Source: Aeromonas jandaei (GTDB lineage Bacteria; Pseudomonadota; Gammaproteobacteria; Enterobacterales; Aeromonadaceae). From it: a stretch of DNA of 64,000 nt. Positions 34,169 through 43,906 of the stretch are shown in pieces. The translations under genes were made by a program, and so were the position numbers. Within the stretch, counting starts at the first letter, position 1; every line of letters starts with the position of its first letter. The notes under the pieces are model-generated. The model was not told the DNA's origin, did no database searches, and saw only the letters and a program-made list of their open reading frames with translations. Location: positions 451,501 to 515,500 of the forward strand of contig NZ_CP149571.1 of the NCBI RefSeq assembly GCF_037890695.1, read 5' to 3'.

Positions 34169-36073
34169 ATGATCAAGCTGCCCCACCCGAGACTGCACCA
34201 GCTGCTGACCCAGCTTCATGCCGAACCACTGCCGCAGGAGGAGCTGGCTCGCCGCCTCAATGTCTCCACCCGCACGGTGCGCACCGATGTGGCGACCCTC
34301 AACGAACTGATTGCCACGCACGGTGCCCACCTGATCCACCAGCGTGGCAGTGGCTACCAGCTGAAGATCTACAATCAGACGCTGTTTGAGGCATTGCTGG
34401 CAGCGCAGGAACAGGAGAGTACCTTGCCGCGAACCAGTCGCGAGCGGGTGCTGCATCTGCAGATCCTGCTGCTGACAGCAGAACAGGGGATCAAGCTCGA
34501 TGAGCTGGCCGATACCTGGTACCTGAGCCGGACGGCGCTGCAGGGCGATATGGCGGAAGTGCGGGAACAGCTGGCTCACTTTGGCCTCACGGTCGAGAGC
34601 AAACCAAGGGTGGGCATGCGGGTACAGGGGAGCGAGACGGCAATCCGCGCCTGTCTGACCCAGCTGCTCTGTCAGGAGCTGCTCAACAACCATCCCCTGC
34701 AGAGCCTGCTACCCAACCTCTGCCCCAGCAAAACTCTGGAGGTAGTGGGCAATCACATTCACGACCAGTTGAGCCATCATCAGCTGCGTCTGGCCGACGA
34801 GAGTTTGCAGCAGCTTGCCATCTACTGCGCCGTCGCCCTGCTGCGCCAGGCCGCTGGCCACGAGCTGCGCCAATTCGCCAGCGAGGATCTCACGGTCCCC
34901 CTGCTGGCAGTCGCCCGTGACATCTATGGCGAACTGCCGACCCTCACCCCGCCGGGAGAAGAGGAGATAGCCTGCCTCGCTATCCAGATCCAGGCGCGCC
35001 TGATTGCCGAAACGCCTCAGCTTAGCCCGGCCATGGCAGCCGAGAGCGAACAGCTGGTGGAACATCTGCTCACATACATCCACCAGCACTACCCCTATGA
35101 TCTGCGGGGTGACCTGCAGCTGCGAGCCGACCTGCAGACCCACATCAGCGCCATGCTGCTGCGGGTCAAGTACCAGATCGGCAGCCACAATCCGCTGGCA
35201 GACCACATCAAGCAGTACTACCCCCTCGCCTACGACATCACGCTGGCAGCCATCTCGGAGTGGATCAGGCAGACCCCTTACCGGCTGACTCACCACGAGA
35301 TCGGTTATCTGGTGATCCATATCGGGGTCGGGCTGGAGCGCCACTACGATATCGGCTATACCCGCCGCCCGCAGGCACTGCTGCTGTGCGATGCGGGCAA
35401 CGCCACCTTCCGCGTACTGGAAGCGCGCATCAAGCGAGAGTATCCCCAGTTGCAGCTGACCACGCTGGAATCGGTACGGGATTACGACGGGCTGGCGCAG
35501 ATCAAACAGGATTTTGTCATCAGTACCGTCAAGGTGAGCGAAAAGGATGTGCCGGTAGTGCAGGTAGACCCCTTCCCGACCCAGTACCAGCTGGAGCAAC
35601 TTGGCAAGCTGGTACTGATCGACCGCACCCGTCCCTATATGCTCGACAAATACTTCGATGCAGACCATTTCATGGTGGTCAACGAGCCGATTACCCAGGC
35701 GGAACTATTTGATCGCATTTGCAGCCAACTGGAGGCGGAGGATCTGGTAGAGAGCGGCTTCAGGGCCTCCCTGCAGGAGCGGGAGCGAATAGTCTCCACC
35801 ATGCTGGGCGAGGGTATCGCCCTGCCCCACTCCCTCGGCCTGCTGGCACGCCGAACGCTGGCCTATACCGTGTTGGCCCCGCAGGGGATCGACTGGGGCA
35901 ATGGCGAAAACGCCACCCTCATCTTCGTGCTGGCCATCAGCAAGGCTGACTATGAGGAGGCGATGGGGCTCTACGATCTTTTTCTGGCGCTGATGAATGA
36001 AAAAGCCAGCAGAAGTCTGCTGGCTTGTCGTGATTTTGCCGATTTCAAGGCGCTGGCAAGAGTAGCGCCCTGA
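34169..36073 (+). CDS. PTS-controlled transcriptional activator (BglG/LicR/ManR-like)
   Basis: A 634-residue modular regulator. In order: a DeoR-like HTH (about 5-55; ELARRLNVSTRTVRTDVATL), a second HTH (about 90-150), two PRD domains (about 185-285 and 295-395), an EIIB-like domain with a Cys at 407 (LLLCDAGNAT), and an EIIA fructose/mannitol-type domain with His554 (GIALPHS). In LicR/ManR relatives HPr and EII phosphorylate these sites to set activity. It closes the accessory operon, on the same strand, and probably activates it. It also lies next to ptsO, rapZ and ptsN, which encode other PTS phosphocarriers, on the opposite strand. Confidence 0.88.
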   Translation: MIKLPHPRLHQLLTQLHAEPLPQEELARRLNVSTRTVRTDVATLNELIATHGAHLIHQRGSGYQLKIYNQTLFEALLAAQEQESTLPRTSRERVLHLQILLLTAEQGIKLDELADTWYLSRTALQGDMAEVREQLAHFGLTVESKPRVGMRVQGSETAIRACLTQLLCQELLNNHPLQSLLPNLCPSKTLEVVGNHIHDQLSHHQLRLADESLQQLAIYCAVALLRQAAGHELRQFASEDLTVPLLAVARDIYGELPTLTPPGEEEIACLAIQIQARLIAETPQLSPAMAAESEQLVEHLLTYIHQHYPYDLRGDLQLRADLQTHISAMLLRVKYQIGSHNPLADHIKQYYPLAYDITLAAISEWIRQTPYRLTHHEIGYLVIHIGVGLERHYDIGYTRRPQALLLCDAGNATFRVLEARIKREYPQLQLTTLESVRDYDGLAQIKQDFVISTVKVSEKDVPVVQVDPFPTQYQLEQLGKLVLIDRTRPYMLDKYFDADHFMVVNEPITQAELFDRICSQLEAEDLVESGFRASLQERERIVSTMLGEGIALPHSLGLLARRTLAYTVLAPQGIDWGNGENATLIFVLAISKADYEEAMGLYDLFLALMNEKASRSLLACRDFADFKALARVAP

Positions 36074-36082
36074 GCGTCGCCA

Positions 36083-36355
36083 CTACTCCTCGTTGAAACC
36101 CGAGGTGAACAGCTCAACGACGGCGGCAAGGGCCTCAACCTCTTCGGGGCCCTCAACCTGCACTTCCACCTGCTTGCCCTGAGCGGAGTCCAGCATCAGC
36201 AGGCCAATCACGCTGTCTGCATCGGCCTCGACCCCATCTTCATTACGCAGCAACACATGGGCATCGAATCCCTGTACCAGCTCGAACAACATCATGGCTG
36301 GTCTGGCGTGAATGCCCAGCTTGTTTTTCACTTCAACCGAAGCAGAGACTGTCAT
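36083..36355 (-). CDS. ptsO: Phosphocarrier protein NPr (nitrogen PTS HPr)
   Basis: A 90-residue HPr-like protein with the phosphorylated histidine His16 (LGIHARPA). NPr relays phosphate from EI-Ntr to EIIA-Ntr (PtsN, also here). It is the last gene of the rpoN-hpf-ptsN-rapZ-ptsO set, 20 bases after rapZ, and converges on the accessory regulator. Confidence 0.95.
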   Translation of the reverse strand: MTVSASVEVKNKLGIHARPAMMLFELVQGFDAHVLLRNEDGVEADADSVIGLLMLDSAQGKQVEVQVEGPEEVEALAAVVELFTSGFNEE

Positions 36356-36375
36356 TGGGCCGTCCTATTGCGTCA

Positions 36376-37242
36376 TCAGGAGTGGGATGGGTTCTTGTCG
36401 AGGGTGCGGTGGCGGAGCTGCACGTTCTTGCCCAGTGCTCTGAAGGCCGCTGCCAGCCGCTCCGCGATAAAGACCGAACGATGCTGACCGCCGGTGCAAC
36501 CGATGCCGACCGTCACATAGCTGCGATTGTTGCGCTCAAGATGGGGCAACCAGGTCGCCAGCATGTTTTCGATCTGTTGGGTAAACAGCATCACATCAGC
36601 TTGCGCCGCGAGGTAGCTGGCGACCGGTTCATCCTTGCCGGTAAAAGGCTTGAGTTCCGGGATCCAGTGCGGGTTGGGCAGGAAGCGGGCATCGAACACG
36701 AAGTCGGCATCCTTGGGTATGCCGTACTTGAAGCCGAAAGATTCGAACACCAGCACCAGCTCGTTCTCTTTCTTGCCGAGCACCCGGGTCTTGATGAGCT
36801 CGCTCAGGTCGTGAATGCTGAGGTTGGTGGTATCGATGCGCAGGTCGGCAGTAGAGGAGAGCGGCGCCAGCAGGTGGGTCTCCTGACGGATCGCCTCATC
36901 CAGCGACAGCTTGTTGCGCGACAGGGGGTGCAGACGACGGCTCTCGCCATAGCGCTTGAGCAGGGTGCCGTTGTCGGCATCGAAGAAGAAGCTGGCAAAT
37001 TCAACCCGCCCTTCGTTGCGAACCTGAGCCAGCAGATTCTCCAGTTTTTCCGGGTCACCGGGCAGGTTGCGCACGTCGATGCTGACCGCCAGCTTGTCGT
37101 ACTGGCTCTCGACCGAGACGATCAGCTGGGGCAGCAGGTTGACCGGCAGGTTATCTACACAGTAGTAGCCCAAATCCTCCAGCACCCGCAGGGCTACCGT
37201 CTTGCCGGAGCCCGAACGTCCACTCACCACGATTAACTGCAT
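36376..37242 (-). CDS. rapZ: RNase adapter protein RapZ
   Basis: A 288-residue nucleotide-binding protein (UPF0042) with Walker A GRSGSGKT at residues 8-15 and the conserved C-terminal GIGCTGGQHRSVFIAERLA. In enterics RapZ binds GlmZ/GlmY sRNAs and recruits RNase E to control glucosamine-6-phosphate synthesis. It sits in the conserved PTS-Ntr operon. Confidence 0.95.
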   Translation of the reverse strand: MQLIVVSGRSGSGKTVALRVLEDLGYYCVDNLPVNLLPQLIVSVESQYDKLAVSIDVRNLPGDPEKLENLLAQVRNEGRVEFASFFFDADNGTLLKRYGESRRLHPLSRNKLSLDEAIRQETHLLAPLSSTADLRIDTTNLSIHDLSELIKTRVLGKKENELVLVFESFGFKYGIPKDADFVFDARFLPNPHWIPELKPFTGKDEPVASYLAAQADVMLFTQQIENMLATWLPHLERNNRSYVTVGIGCTGGQHRSVFIAERLAAAFRALGKNVQLRHRTLDKNPSHS

Positions 37243-37287
37243 CTTGTTCCCTCACGCCAAAACGGGTGTGTCATCAGGGCCTGCACA

Positions 37288-37734
37288 TCAGGCCGAGGTC
37301 ATGATCTGATAGAGCTCTTCGTCGCTGGTAGCCTGACGCAACTGGCGGCAGACCGCCTTGTCGCCCAGCTTGGAAGCCATCAGGGAAAGGGTCTTGAGAT
37401 GCTGTTTGCACTCGCTCTCCGGTACCAGCAAGGCAAACAGCAGGTCAACCGGTTGATTGTCGATGGAGTCGAAAGGGATAGGTTCGGCAAAGGTCATCAG
37501 GATCGCAGTTGGCGGGAACTCATCGTCAATTCGACCGTGGGGGATCGCAATACCGGCACCGATCCCGGTACTACCCATTTTCTCGCGGGCCAGCAAGCAT
37601 TCAAACAGCGCCTGGCGGGAGGTGCCGAGACGTTCGGCAGCCAGCTCGCTGATGATTTCAAGGGCGCGTTTCTTGCTGGTACATGGGACTGCACTCTTGG
37701 TGCAGTCCCGACTCAGTATGTGTTCAAGTTGCAT
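37288..37734 (-). CDS. ptsN: Nitrogen-regulatory PTS protein EIIA-Ntr
   Basis: A 148-residue EIIA of the fructose/mannitol fold with the phospho-acceptor His66 in GAGIAIPHGRID. EIIA-Ntr links phosphate flow to potassium transport, nitrogen and envelope stress responses. The gene starts 2 bases after the hpf stop. Confidence 0.94.
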   Translation of the reverse strand: MQLEHILSRDCTKSAVPCTSKKRALEIISELAAERLGTSRQALFECLLAREKMGSTGIGAGIAIPHGRIDDEFPPTAILMTFAEPIPFDSIDNQPVDLLFALLVPESECKQHLKTLSLMASKLGDKAVCRQLRQATSDEELYQIMTSA

Positions 37735-37736
37735 AG

Positions 37737-38024
37737 TTATTTTTTATTTAACTTATCTTTGTGCTTGATGATCTGCCTGTCCAGCTTGTCGAGCAAGGTA
37801 TCAATCGCGGCATACATATCGGCATGCTCGGAGTTGGCGAACACCTCGCCACCGCTGACATGCAGTTTGGCTTCGGCAATCTGGTTCAGTTTCTCTACGC
37901 TAAGCACCACATGCACGTTGTTGATGTGGTCAAAATGACGCTCGAGTTTGGCAAATTTGTTATTCACATAATCACGCAGAGCTTCGGTGATCTCGACATG
38001 GTGTCCGGTCAGGTTAATTTGCAT
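37737..38024 (-). CDS. hpf: Ribosome hibernation promoting factor
   Basis: A 95-residue HPF/YfiA-family protein (MQINLTGHHVEITEALRDYV, then DMYAAIDTLLDKLDRQIIKHK) that stabilises inactive 100S ribosome dimers in stationary phase. Short form, lacking the C-terminal extension of long HPFs. It lies 21 bases after rpoN, its usual partner. Confidence 0.94.
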   Translation of the reverse strand: MQINLTGHHVEITEALRDYVNNKFAKLERHFDHINNVHVVLSVEKLNQIAEAKLHVSGGEVFANSEHADMYAAIDTLLDKLDRQIIKHKDKLNKK

Positions 38025-38045
38025 AACATCATCCTTTTGTTTTGC

Positions 38046-39485
38046 CTAAACCAGGCGTTTGCGCTGATTGGAAGGTGGGATAAACAAGGATTCGCGATAC
38101 TTAGCGATCGTGCGTCTAGCCACCATAATACCCTGTTCGGCCAGCAAATCCGCGATCTTGCTATCACTTAACGGTTTGGCAGGATTCTCTGCCGTCACCA
38201 GCTTTTTGATGAGCGCGCGAATTGCGGTCGATGAGCACTCTCCTCCTCCTTCGGTGTTCACATGGCTGGAGAAAAAAAACTTCAATTCGAAGATACCACG
38301 GGGGGTATGCATGTATTTCTGGGTGGTCACCCGGGAGATGGTCGACTCATGCATCTCCACCGCTTCGGCGATGTCGTTGAGCACCATCGGCTTCATTGCC
38401 TCTTCACCATACTCGAAAAAGCCCTGCTGCTGCTCGACAATACAGCTGGCTACTTTCAGCAGGGTATCGTTGCGGCTCTCAAGGCTCTTGATGAACCACT
38501 TGGCCTCCTGCAGGTGGGAGCGGATGAATTGGGTATCCGTGCTGCTGCGGGCGTTGCGGGCCATGGCGGCATAGGTCTCGTTGACCCGGATGCGCGGGGC
38601 AGAATCGGGGTTGAGCTCCACCACCCAGCGGTTCTGGCGCTTTACCACCGAAACATCGGGGATCACATACTGGGAGTCGCTCTGGATAATGCCATTGCCG
38701 GGGCGCGGCTCCAGCAGTTGGATCAGATCCAGCACCTCCTTGAGGTCGCTCTCCTTGAGGCGGGTTTTACGGGCCAGAGTGCGATAATCGCGGTTGCCGA
38801 GCAGATCCATGTGCTCGAGGATCACCTCTTTGGCTTCGTTGAGCCAAGGGGTCTCGGGGGCATACTGCTCCAGCTGGATAAGCAGGCACTCCTGCACCGA
38901 ACGGGCGGCGATACCGACCGGGTCAAAATGCTGCACCCGCTTGAGGACAGCCTCCACCTCGTCGAGCTCGACCTCCACCTCGTCACTGCTGACGGCAGCC
39001 TGGATATCCTCCAGTGCAACGGTCAGATAACCAGACTCGTCGATGGCATCAATGATGGCGAGCGCGATGGCGGCATCGACATCGCTAAACGGAGTGAGCC
39101 GCATCTGCCACAGCAGATAGTCCTGCAGGTTTTCGGTGGTCTCGCCCTGATAGACACTGTCTTCACCGTCGTGGATCGGGCCTGCGCTCTGGGCAGTACC
39201 GGCGGAGTAAACCTCATCCCAAGTGGTATCTACCGGTAGCTCGTCCGGCATCTGCTCCTGAGCCATGGCATCGCTGGAGTCGAGTTGGCTGGCATCGACA
39301 GCCTCTTGCGGGGCAGTCTCCTGCACGTCGCTCTCTTCCTGCTCCAGCAGAGGATTGCTTTCGAGCGCTTGCTGAATTTCCTGCTGGAGTTCCAGAGAGG
39401 AGAGCTGGAGCAGACGAATCGCTTGTTGTAATTGCGGCGTCATGGTCAGGGACTGACCGAGACGCAACTGTAATGTCGGCTTCAT
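38046..39485 (-). CDS. rpoN: RNA polymerase sigma-54 factor
   Basis: A 479-residue sigma-54. Region I is the Gln/Leu-rich start ([20 protein letters not shown]), region II is acidic, and region III ends in the RpoN box [10 protein letters not shown], which reads the -24 element. RpoN serves nitrogen genes and, here, LafK-dependent lateral flagellar genes. It follows lptB in the conserved order. Confidence 0.97.
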   Translation of the reverse strand: MKPTLQLRLGQSLTMTPQLQQAIRLLQLSSLELQQEIQQALESNPLLEQEESDVQETAPQEAVDASQLDSSDAMAQEQMPDELPVDTTWDEVYSAGTAQSAGPIHDGEDSVYQGETTENLQDYLLWQMRLTPFSDVDAAIALAIIDAIDESGYLTVALEDIQAAVSSDEVEVELDEVEAVLKRVQHFDPVGIAARSVQECLLIQLEQYAPETPWLNEAKEVILEHMDLLGNRDYRTLARKTRLKESDLKEVLDLIQLLEPRPGNGIIQSDSQYVIPDVSVVKRQNRWVVELNPDSAPRIRVNETYAAMARNARSSTDTQFIRSHLQEAKWFIKSLESRNDTLLKVASCIVEQQQGFFEYGEEAMKPMVLNDIAEAVEMHESTISRVTTQKYMHTPRGIFELKFFFSSHVNTEGGGECSSTAIRALIKKLVTAENPAKPLSDSKIADLLAEQGIMVARRTIAKYRESLFIPPSNQRKRLV

Positions 39486-39548
39486 CTACGTCGGGATATC
39501 CTTATGTTCAGCGAGGCACTGTCACAGAGAATGAAGGCTGCCCCCTTA

Positions 39549-40274
39549 CTATAGACTGAATTGATCGCCCAAATAGACGCGCTTGACCTGTTCATCGGCG
39601 AGGATATCGGCCGGGGCACCCTCGGCAATCATCTGGCCGTGGCTGACGATATAAGCCTTCTCGCATACGTCCAGAGTCTCTCTGACGTTGTGGTCGGTAA
39701 TCAAGACGCCAAGACCCCTATCTTTCAGGTGCTGGATGATCTTCTTGATGTCTATCACAGAAATCGGGTCAACCCCCGCGAAGGGTTCATCCAGCAGGAT
39801 AAAGCGCGGTTCTGCTGCCAGCGCCCGGGCAATCTCGACCCGGCGCCGCTCACCACCGGAGAGGCTTTGCCCCAGGTTGTCGCGGATATGGGTGATGTTG
39901 AACTCTTCCAGCAGCTGCTGAACCTTGTCCTCCCGCTCTTCGCGACTCAGCTCCTTGCGCGTCTGCATCACCCCCATCAGGTTTTCATACACAGTGAGGC
40001 GGCGGAAAATTGAGGCTTCCTGCGGCAGGTAACCGATGCCGTTGCGGGCACGCACATGCATGGGCTGCAGGCTGATATCCTGATCGTCAATGGTGATGAG
40101 ACCGGCATCGCGCTGCACCAGCCCGACGATCATGTAAAACGAGGTGGTCTTGCCGGCGCCGTTGGGGCCAAGCAGGCCGACGATCTGACCGGTTCCAACC
40201 TCAAGGCTCACGTCGCTAACCACCATGCGACGCTTGTAACTCTTCTGCAGGCCGACTGCTTTCAATACTGCCAT
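39549..40274 (-). CDS. lptB: LPS export ABC transporter ATP-binding protein LptB
   Basis: A 241-residue ATPase with Walker A GPNGAGKT, signature [15 protein letters not shown] and Walker [14 protein letters not shown]. LptB drives LptFG to extract LPS from the inner membrane. The gene starts 3 bases after lptA. The length and GERRR signature are family-typical. Confidence 0.97.
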   Translation of the reverse strand: MAVLKAVGLQKSYKRRMVVSDVSLEVGTGQIVGLLGPNGAGKTTSFYMIVGLVQRDAGLITIDDQDISLQPMHVRARNGIGYLPQEASIFRRLTVYENLMGVMQTRKELSREEREDKVQQLLEEFNITHIRDNLGQSLSGGERRRVEIARALAAEPRFILLDEPFAGVDPISVIDIKKIIQHLKDRGLGVLITDHNVRETLDVCEKAYIVSHGQMIAEGAPADILADEQVKRVYLGDQFSL

Positions 40275-40277
40275 GGC

Positions 40278-40805
40278 TTATTTTCCCTGCTTCTTCTGGT
40301 CGGCGGGCTTGTCGAAATTTTCGACCTGATCGGGCAGGAACACCGTCTTGACCCGCTGGTTCGGGGTCTTGCTCTCGGCAATCATCTTCTGTTTGACGAT
40401 GTCGTAACGGATCAGGTCGCCGTTGACCTGGCTATCTTCCTGCTTGAGCTGGCCGTTACCGGTGATAGTCACCAGACGCTTTTTCAGCTCGTAACGAATG
40501 CTGTCGCCATGAGCGTTGACCGGCTTGCCGTTATCCAGGATCTGGAAGAAGGTGGCTGGTTTACCGTAGGCAGTCATCACCTCGGCTCCTTTCTCACCGG
40601 AGCGGGTTACCACAACCTTGTCAGCCTTGATCCTGATGGTGCCCTGATTGATGGTCACATCCTGCTCGAAGGTGATGCGGTTGTCCTGCATCTCGGCCAC
40701 TTGCTTGATGGCGTCGACATAGACCTTCTCGGTGAAGTCGGACTCCTTGGCGTTGACTGTGCCGCAGAGCATCAGAGCGGCGAGGGCCAGATTAGCGTTT
40801 TTCAT
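40278..40805 (-). CDS. lptA: LPS periplasmic bridge protein LptA
   Basis: A 175-residue periplasmic OstA-fold protein with signal peptide ending near residue 19 (MLCGTVNA). It has the beta-jellyroll segments VTINQGTIRIKADKVVVTR and DNGKPVNAHGDSIRY that form the LPS-carrying groove. The ATG at 40805 starts the signal peptide and overlaps the end of lptC by 14 bases. Confidence 0.94.
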   Translation of the reverse strand: MKNANLALAALMLCGTVNAKESDFTEKVYVDAIKQVAEMQDNRITFEQDVTINQGTIRIKADKVVVTRSGEKGAEVMTAYGKPATFFQILDNGKPVNAHGDSIRYELKKRLVTITGNGQLKQEDSQVNGDLIRYDIVKQKMIAESKTPNQRVKTVFLPDQVENFDKPADQKKQGK

Positions 40806-41352
40806 TGAAATAGATGGCATGACCTTGATCCAGTAGCTCAAAATATTTGCGGTCCAGATGGCCCTTGAGGCCAACCCCTTCGGTCTGGAAATCCTGACCC
40901 AAAATGTTCACTTGCCGATTGCTGCGTACGTCCTGTGTCACCAGATCCAGCTCCATATAGGGCGTATCCAGCTTGGAGATAAAGGAGTCCGGCAGCAACC
41001 CGTCCAGATGCACCTTGTCCCGCAGAATCACGTTGTCATCGGTATTGAGTACGCCGGTCTCGGCCGTCACCTTCCACTCGGCCTGTCCCTGCTCGTCAAA
41101 CATGTAGACCACCGGTTTTTCGAAGGTCGCCTGCTCGAGGATCTGGAAATACTCAGCATATCGGGATTCCAGCCGCTCGGTACGCTTGCCGTTGACATCG
41201 AACCGGGTGGTCACCAGATCTCTGGCGACAAAATCCGGCTGATAGTGCTCGGTTTTTACCTTGGCCTCGGGCACCAGCTCCACCTTGCCAAGCTGCCAGG
41301 CCACCAGAGCGACCAGAAACAGCAGGCCAAACAACAGGGTTTGTCTGCTCAT
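40792..41352 (-). CDS. lptC: LPS export protein LptC
   Basis: A 186-residue bitopic inner-membrane protein: one N-terminal helix (LLFGLLFLVALVAWQLG), then an OstA-like periplasmic domain that receives LPS from LptFGB and passes it to LptA. It overlaps kdsC by 4 bases and lptA by 14. Confidence 0.93.
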   Translation of the reverse strand: MSRQTLLFGLLFLVALVAWQLGKVELVPEAKVKTEHYQPDFVARDLVTTRFDVNGKRTERLESRYAEYFQILEQATFEKPVVYMFDEQGQAEWKVTAETGVLNTDDNVILRDKVHLDGLLPDSFISKLDTPYMELDLVTQDVRSNRQVNILGQDFQTEGVGLKGHLDRKYFELLDQGHAIYFNEKR

Positions 41353-41906
41353 GCCGATACCTCGGGCTGATAATCGTCATGGCCCTGTGCCTGCAGGATG
41401 AGATCGCACACTTCGCGCACAGCCCCCATACCGCCGCCAAGCCGGGTCACCATATCGGCACGGCTCAGTACCAGCGGATGGGCATCGGCAACGGCAATAC
41501 CTAGGCCACAGGCCTCCATCACCGGCAGGTCGATGGTGTCATCACCCATATAGGCGGCCTGTTCGGGTGTCAGCCCCAGTTTGGTCAGCAGCGCTTCAAA
41601 ATGAGGCAACTTCTTATCAGCCCCCTGCACCACATGGGCCACCCCCAGGCTCTTCATCCGATCGCTGACGATACGAGAGTTGCGCCCGGTAATGATGGCG
41701 ATCTCGATCCCGGCATTGAGCAGTGCCCGCATGCCGGCACCGTCGCGGGTACAGAAGGTTTTCAGCTCTTCGCCGTTGTTCCCCATGTAGATGAAGCCAT
41801 TGGAGAGCACCCCGTCCACATCGCACACCAGCAGGCGAATTTGCGCCGCCTTGTCGAACTGGCTGCGCGTCACCGGACCATAGAGGGTCGGTACGTTTTG
41901 CATCAA
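41349..41906 (-). CDS. kdsC: 3-deoxy-D-manno-octulosonate 8-phosphate phosphatase KdsC
   Basis: A 185-residue HAD phosphatase of the C0 class without a cap domain. Motif I is DVDGVLSNG, motif II IITGRNS, motif IV YMGDDTIDLP. It dephosphorylates Kdo-8-phosphate in LPS inner-core synthesis. It overlaps kdsD and lptC by 4 bases each. Confidence 0.95.
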   Translation of the reverse strand: MMQNVPTLYGPVTRSQFDKAAQIRLLVCDVDGVLSNGFIYMGNNGEELKTFCTRDGAGMRALLNAGIEIAIITGRNSRIVSDRMKSLGVAHVVQGADKKLPHFEALLTKLGLTPEQAAYMGDDTIDLPVMEACGLGIAVADAHPLVLSRADMVTRLGGGMGAVREVCDLILQAQGHDDYQPEVSA

Positions 41907-42898
41907 ATAACTCCGGCTTTCAGCAGGTCATGCATGTTGAAGGCACCCAGCGGGCGCTTGTCGCCATCCACAACCAGTAATCCGTTGATTTTTCTCGTTT
42001 CCATCAGCTTGACGGCTTCTGCCGCCATCATCTCCGGCCCTACGGTAACACAGTTGGCCGTCATGACGCGGCTGATGGGGGTGCGATGAATATCGACCTG
42101 CTGGTCGAGAATGCGGCGCAGGTCGCCATCAGTGAAGAGTCCCGCCAGCAGCCCGTGCTGGTCGACCACTGCGGTCATACCGAGCCCTTTGCGGCTCACT
42201 TCCAGCAGCGCTTCGCTGATGGTGGCATCGATCCCCACCCGGGGCAACAGCTCGCCACTGTGCATCAGGTCGCCCACTCGCAACAGCAACCGCTTGCCGA
42301 GCGAACCACCCGGGTGAGAGAGGGCGAAATCGTCGGCGGTAAAGCCGCGCGCTTCCAGCAGGGCAACCGCCAGCGCGTCGCCCATCACCAGTGTCGCCGT
42401 GGTGCTGGAGGTGGGCGCCAACCCGAGCGGACAGGCCTCTTTCTCCACCTTGATGCACAGGTGCACGTTGGCCTCTTTGGCCATGGTAGAGGTCGGGTTG
42501 CCGGTCATGCAGATAAGCGGGATTCCGCGGCGCTTGAGCACCGGCAGCAGGGCCAGGATCTCGTCGCTCTCGCCGGAGTTGGAGATGGCGATGATGAGAT
42601 CGCCGCCGGAGATCATCCCCAGATCGCCGTGACTGGCCTCACCCGGGTGCAGGAAAAAGGCTGGCGTACCGGTACTGGCCAGGGTAGCGGCAATCTTGCT
42701 GCCGATATGGCCCGACTTGCCCATCCCGGTGACCACTATCTTGCCACCACAACGGAGCACCATCTCGCACGCCTTGTCGAAGGCGTCGTTCAGGTACTGA
42801 TAGAGTCCATCAATCGCTTGCTTTTCTGTGTCCAGCACCGCACGGGCACTGCGACGGAAATCGAACAGTTCAGACACTTTCTCGGGGGTTGCAGACAT
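41903..42898 (-). CDS. kdsD: Arabinose-5-phosphate isomerase KdsD
   Basis: A 331-residue enzyme with an N-terminal SIS domain (VVTGMGKSGHIGSKIAATL; SNSGESDEI) and two CBS domains at the end. It turns ribulose 5-phosphate into arabinose 5-phosphate, the first step to Kdo. The ATG at 42898 matches the family start; the frame is open upstream to 42985 but without resemblance. It heads the kdsD-C-lptC-A-B-rpoN run and is divergent from mlaF. Confidence 0.94.
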   Translation of the reverse strand: MSATPEKVSELFDFRRSARAVLDTEKQAIDGLYQYLNDAFDKACEMVLRCGGKIVVTGMGKSGHIGSKIAATLASTGTPAFFLHPGEASHGDLGMISGGDLIIAISNSGESDEILALLPVLKRRGIPLICMTGNPTSTMAKEANVHLCIKVEKEACPLGLAPTSSTTATLVMGDALAVALLEARGFTADDFALSHPGGSLGKRLLLRVGDLMHSGELLPRVGIDATISEALLEVSRKGLGMTAVVDQHGLLAGLFTDGDLRRILDQQVDIHRTPISRVMTANCVTVGPEMMAAEAVKLMETRKINGLLVVDGDKRPLGAFNMHDLLKAGVI

Positions 42899-43056
42899 AA
42901 AGAGACAGCTCCGGGGCGAATTTAGCTGCGGGATTATAAAAAAGTCTGCTCTGATAAGCGAATCGGATGGCAAATCCCGTAACACATGACGCAGTTTGTT
43001 ACATAAAACTGTCGCGCAAACCGCGCTGAAGGCTGCTCAATAGTTGTTCCTTGCTG

Positions 43057-43085
43057 TTGCTTAGACCTAGACTAGCCCATAAAAT
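43057..43085 (+). promoter_or_regulatory. Candidate mla operon promoter
   Basis: TTGCTT (43057-43062), a 17-base spacer and TAAAAT (43080-43085) lie 20 bases before the mlaF start. The -35 is weak. Confidence 0.4.
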
Positions 43086-43105
43086 TCGCACCTCATTTAC
43101 ACCGA

Positions 43106-43906
43106 ATGGACAATTGTTTGAACAATGACCTGATCACCGTCTCCGATCTGACCTTCAGTCACGGAGACAGGCTGCTGTATGACGGGATCAACCTGACCAT
43201 TCCCCGTGGCAAGGTCACCGCCGTCATGGGCCCGAGCGGCATCGGCAAAACGACCCTGCTGCGGCTGATCGGGGGCCAGCTCAAACCAGAGTCCGGTCAT
43301 ATCCTGTTTGACGGGGAAGATATCCCCGCCCTCTCCCGTTCGCGCCTCTACGAGGTGCGCAAGCGGATGAGCATGCTGTTCCAGAGCGGTGCCCTCTTTA
43401 CCGGCATGACGGTCTACGACAACGTGGCCTTCCCGTTGCGGGAGCACTCAGGTCTGCCGGAAGAGCTGATCCACACCATTGTCATGATGAAGCTGCAGGC
43501 TGTAGGTCTGCGCGGCGCGGCAAAACTGATGCCTTCCGAGCTCTCCGGCGGCATGGCCCGCCGGGCAGCACTGGCTCGCGCCATCGCGCTGGATCCAGAT
43601 CTCATCATGTATGACGAGCCGTTTGTCGGCCAGGATCCCATCACCATGGCGGTGCTGGTCAAGCTAATAAAGGATTTGAATGATGCCCTTGGTATCACCT
43701 CCGTCATCGTCACCCACGACGTGAAAGAGGTGCTCAGCATCGCCGATTACGCCTACATCATCGCCAACCGCAAGGTGGTGGCACACGGTACGCCGGAACA
43801 GCTGCGCGAGGAACACAACCCCGAAGTCGAGCAGTTCCTCAAAGGATTGCCCGATGGTCCTGTTCCGTTTCACTTTCCGGCAGGCGACCTGCTACAGGAT
43901 CTCTGA
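43106..43906 (+). CDS. mlaF: Phospholipid ABC transporter ATP-binding protein MlaF
   Basis: A 266-residue ATPase with Walker A GPSGIGKT, signature [14 protein letters not shown] and Walker [14 protein letters not shown]. MlaFEDB moves phospholipids between MlaC and the inner membrane, keeping the outer leaflet of the outer membrane free of phospholipid. The last base overlaps the first base of mlaE. Confidence 0.96.
   Translation: MDNCLNNDLITVSDLTFSHGDRLLYDGINLTIPRGKVTAVMGPSGIGKTTLLRLIGGQLKPESGHILFDGEDIPALSRSRLYEVRKRMSMLFQSGALFTGMTVYDNVAFPLREHSGLPEELIHTIVMMKLQAVGLRGAAKLMPSELSGGMARRAALARAIALDPDLIMYDEPFVGQDPITMAVLVKLIKDLNDALGITSVIVTHDVKEVLSIADYAYIIANRKVVAHGTPEQLREEHNPEVEQFLKGLPDGPVPFHFPAGDLLQDL

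Noticed and set aside
28263..36082. Prophage or transposon borders around the accessory island
   Set aside because: No integrase, transposase, tRNA or flanking direct repeats visible; G+C looks like the neighbours, so no mobile element is claimed.
42899..42985. N-terminal extension of kdsD
   Set aside because: No resemblance to KdsD and lies in the intergenic promoter region; ATG 42898 matches the family start.
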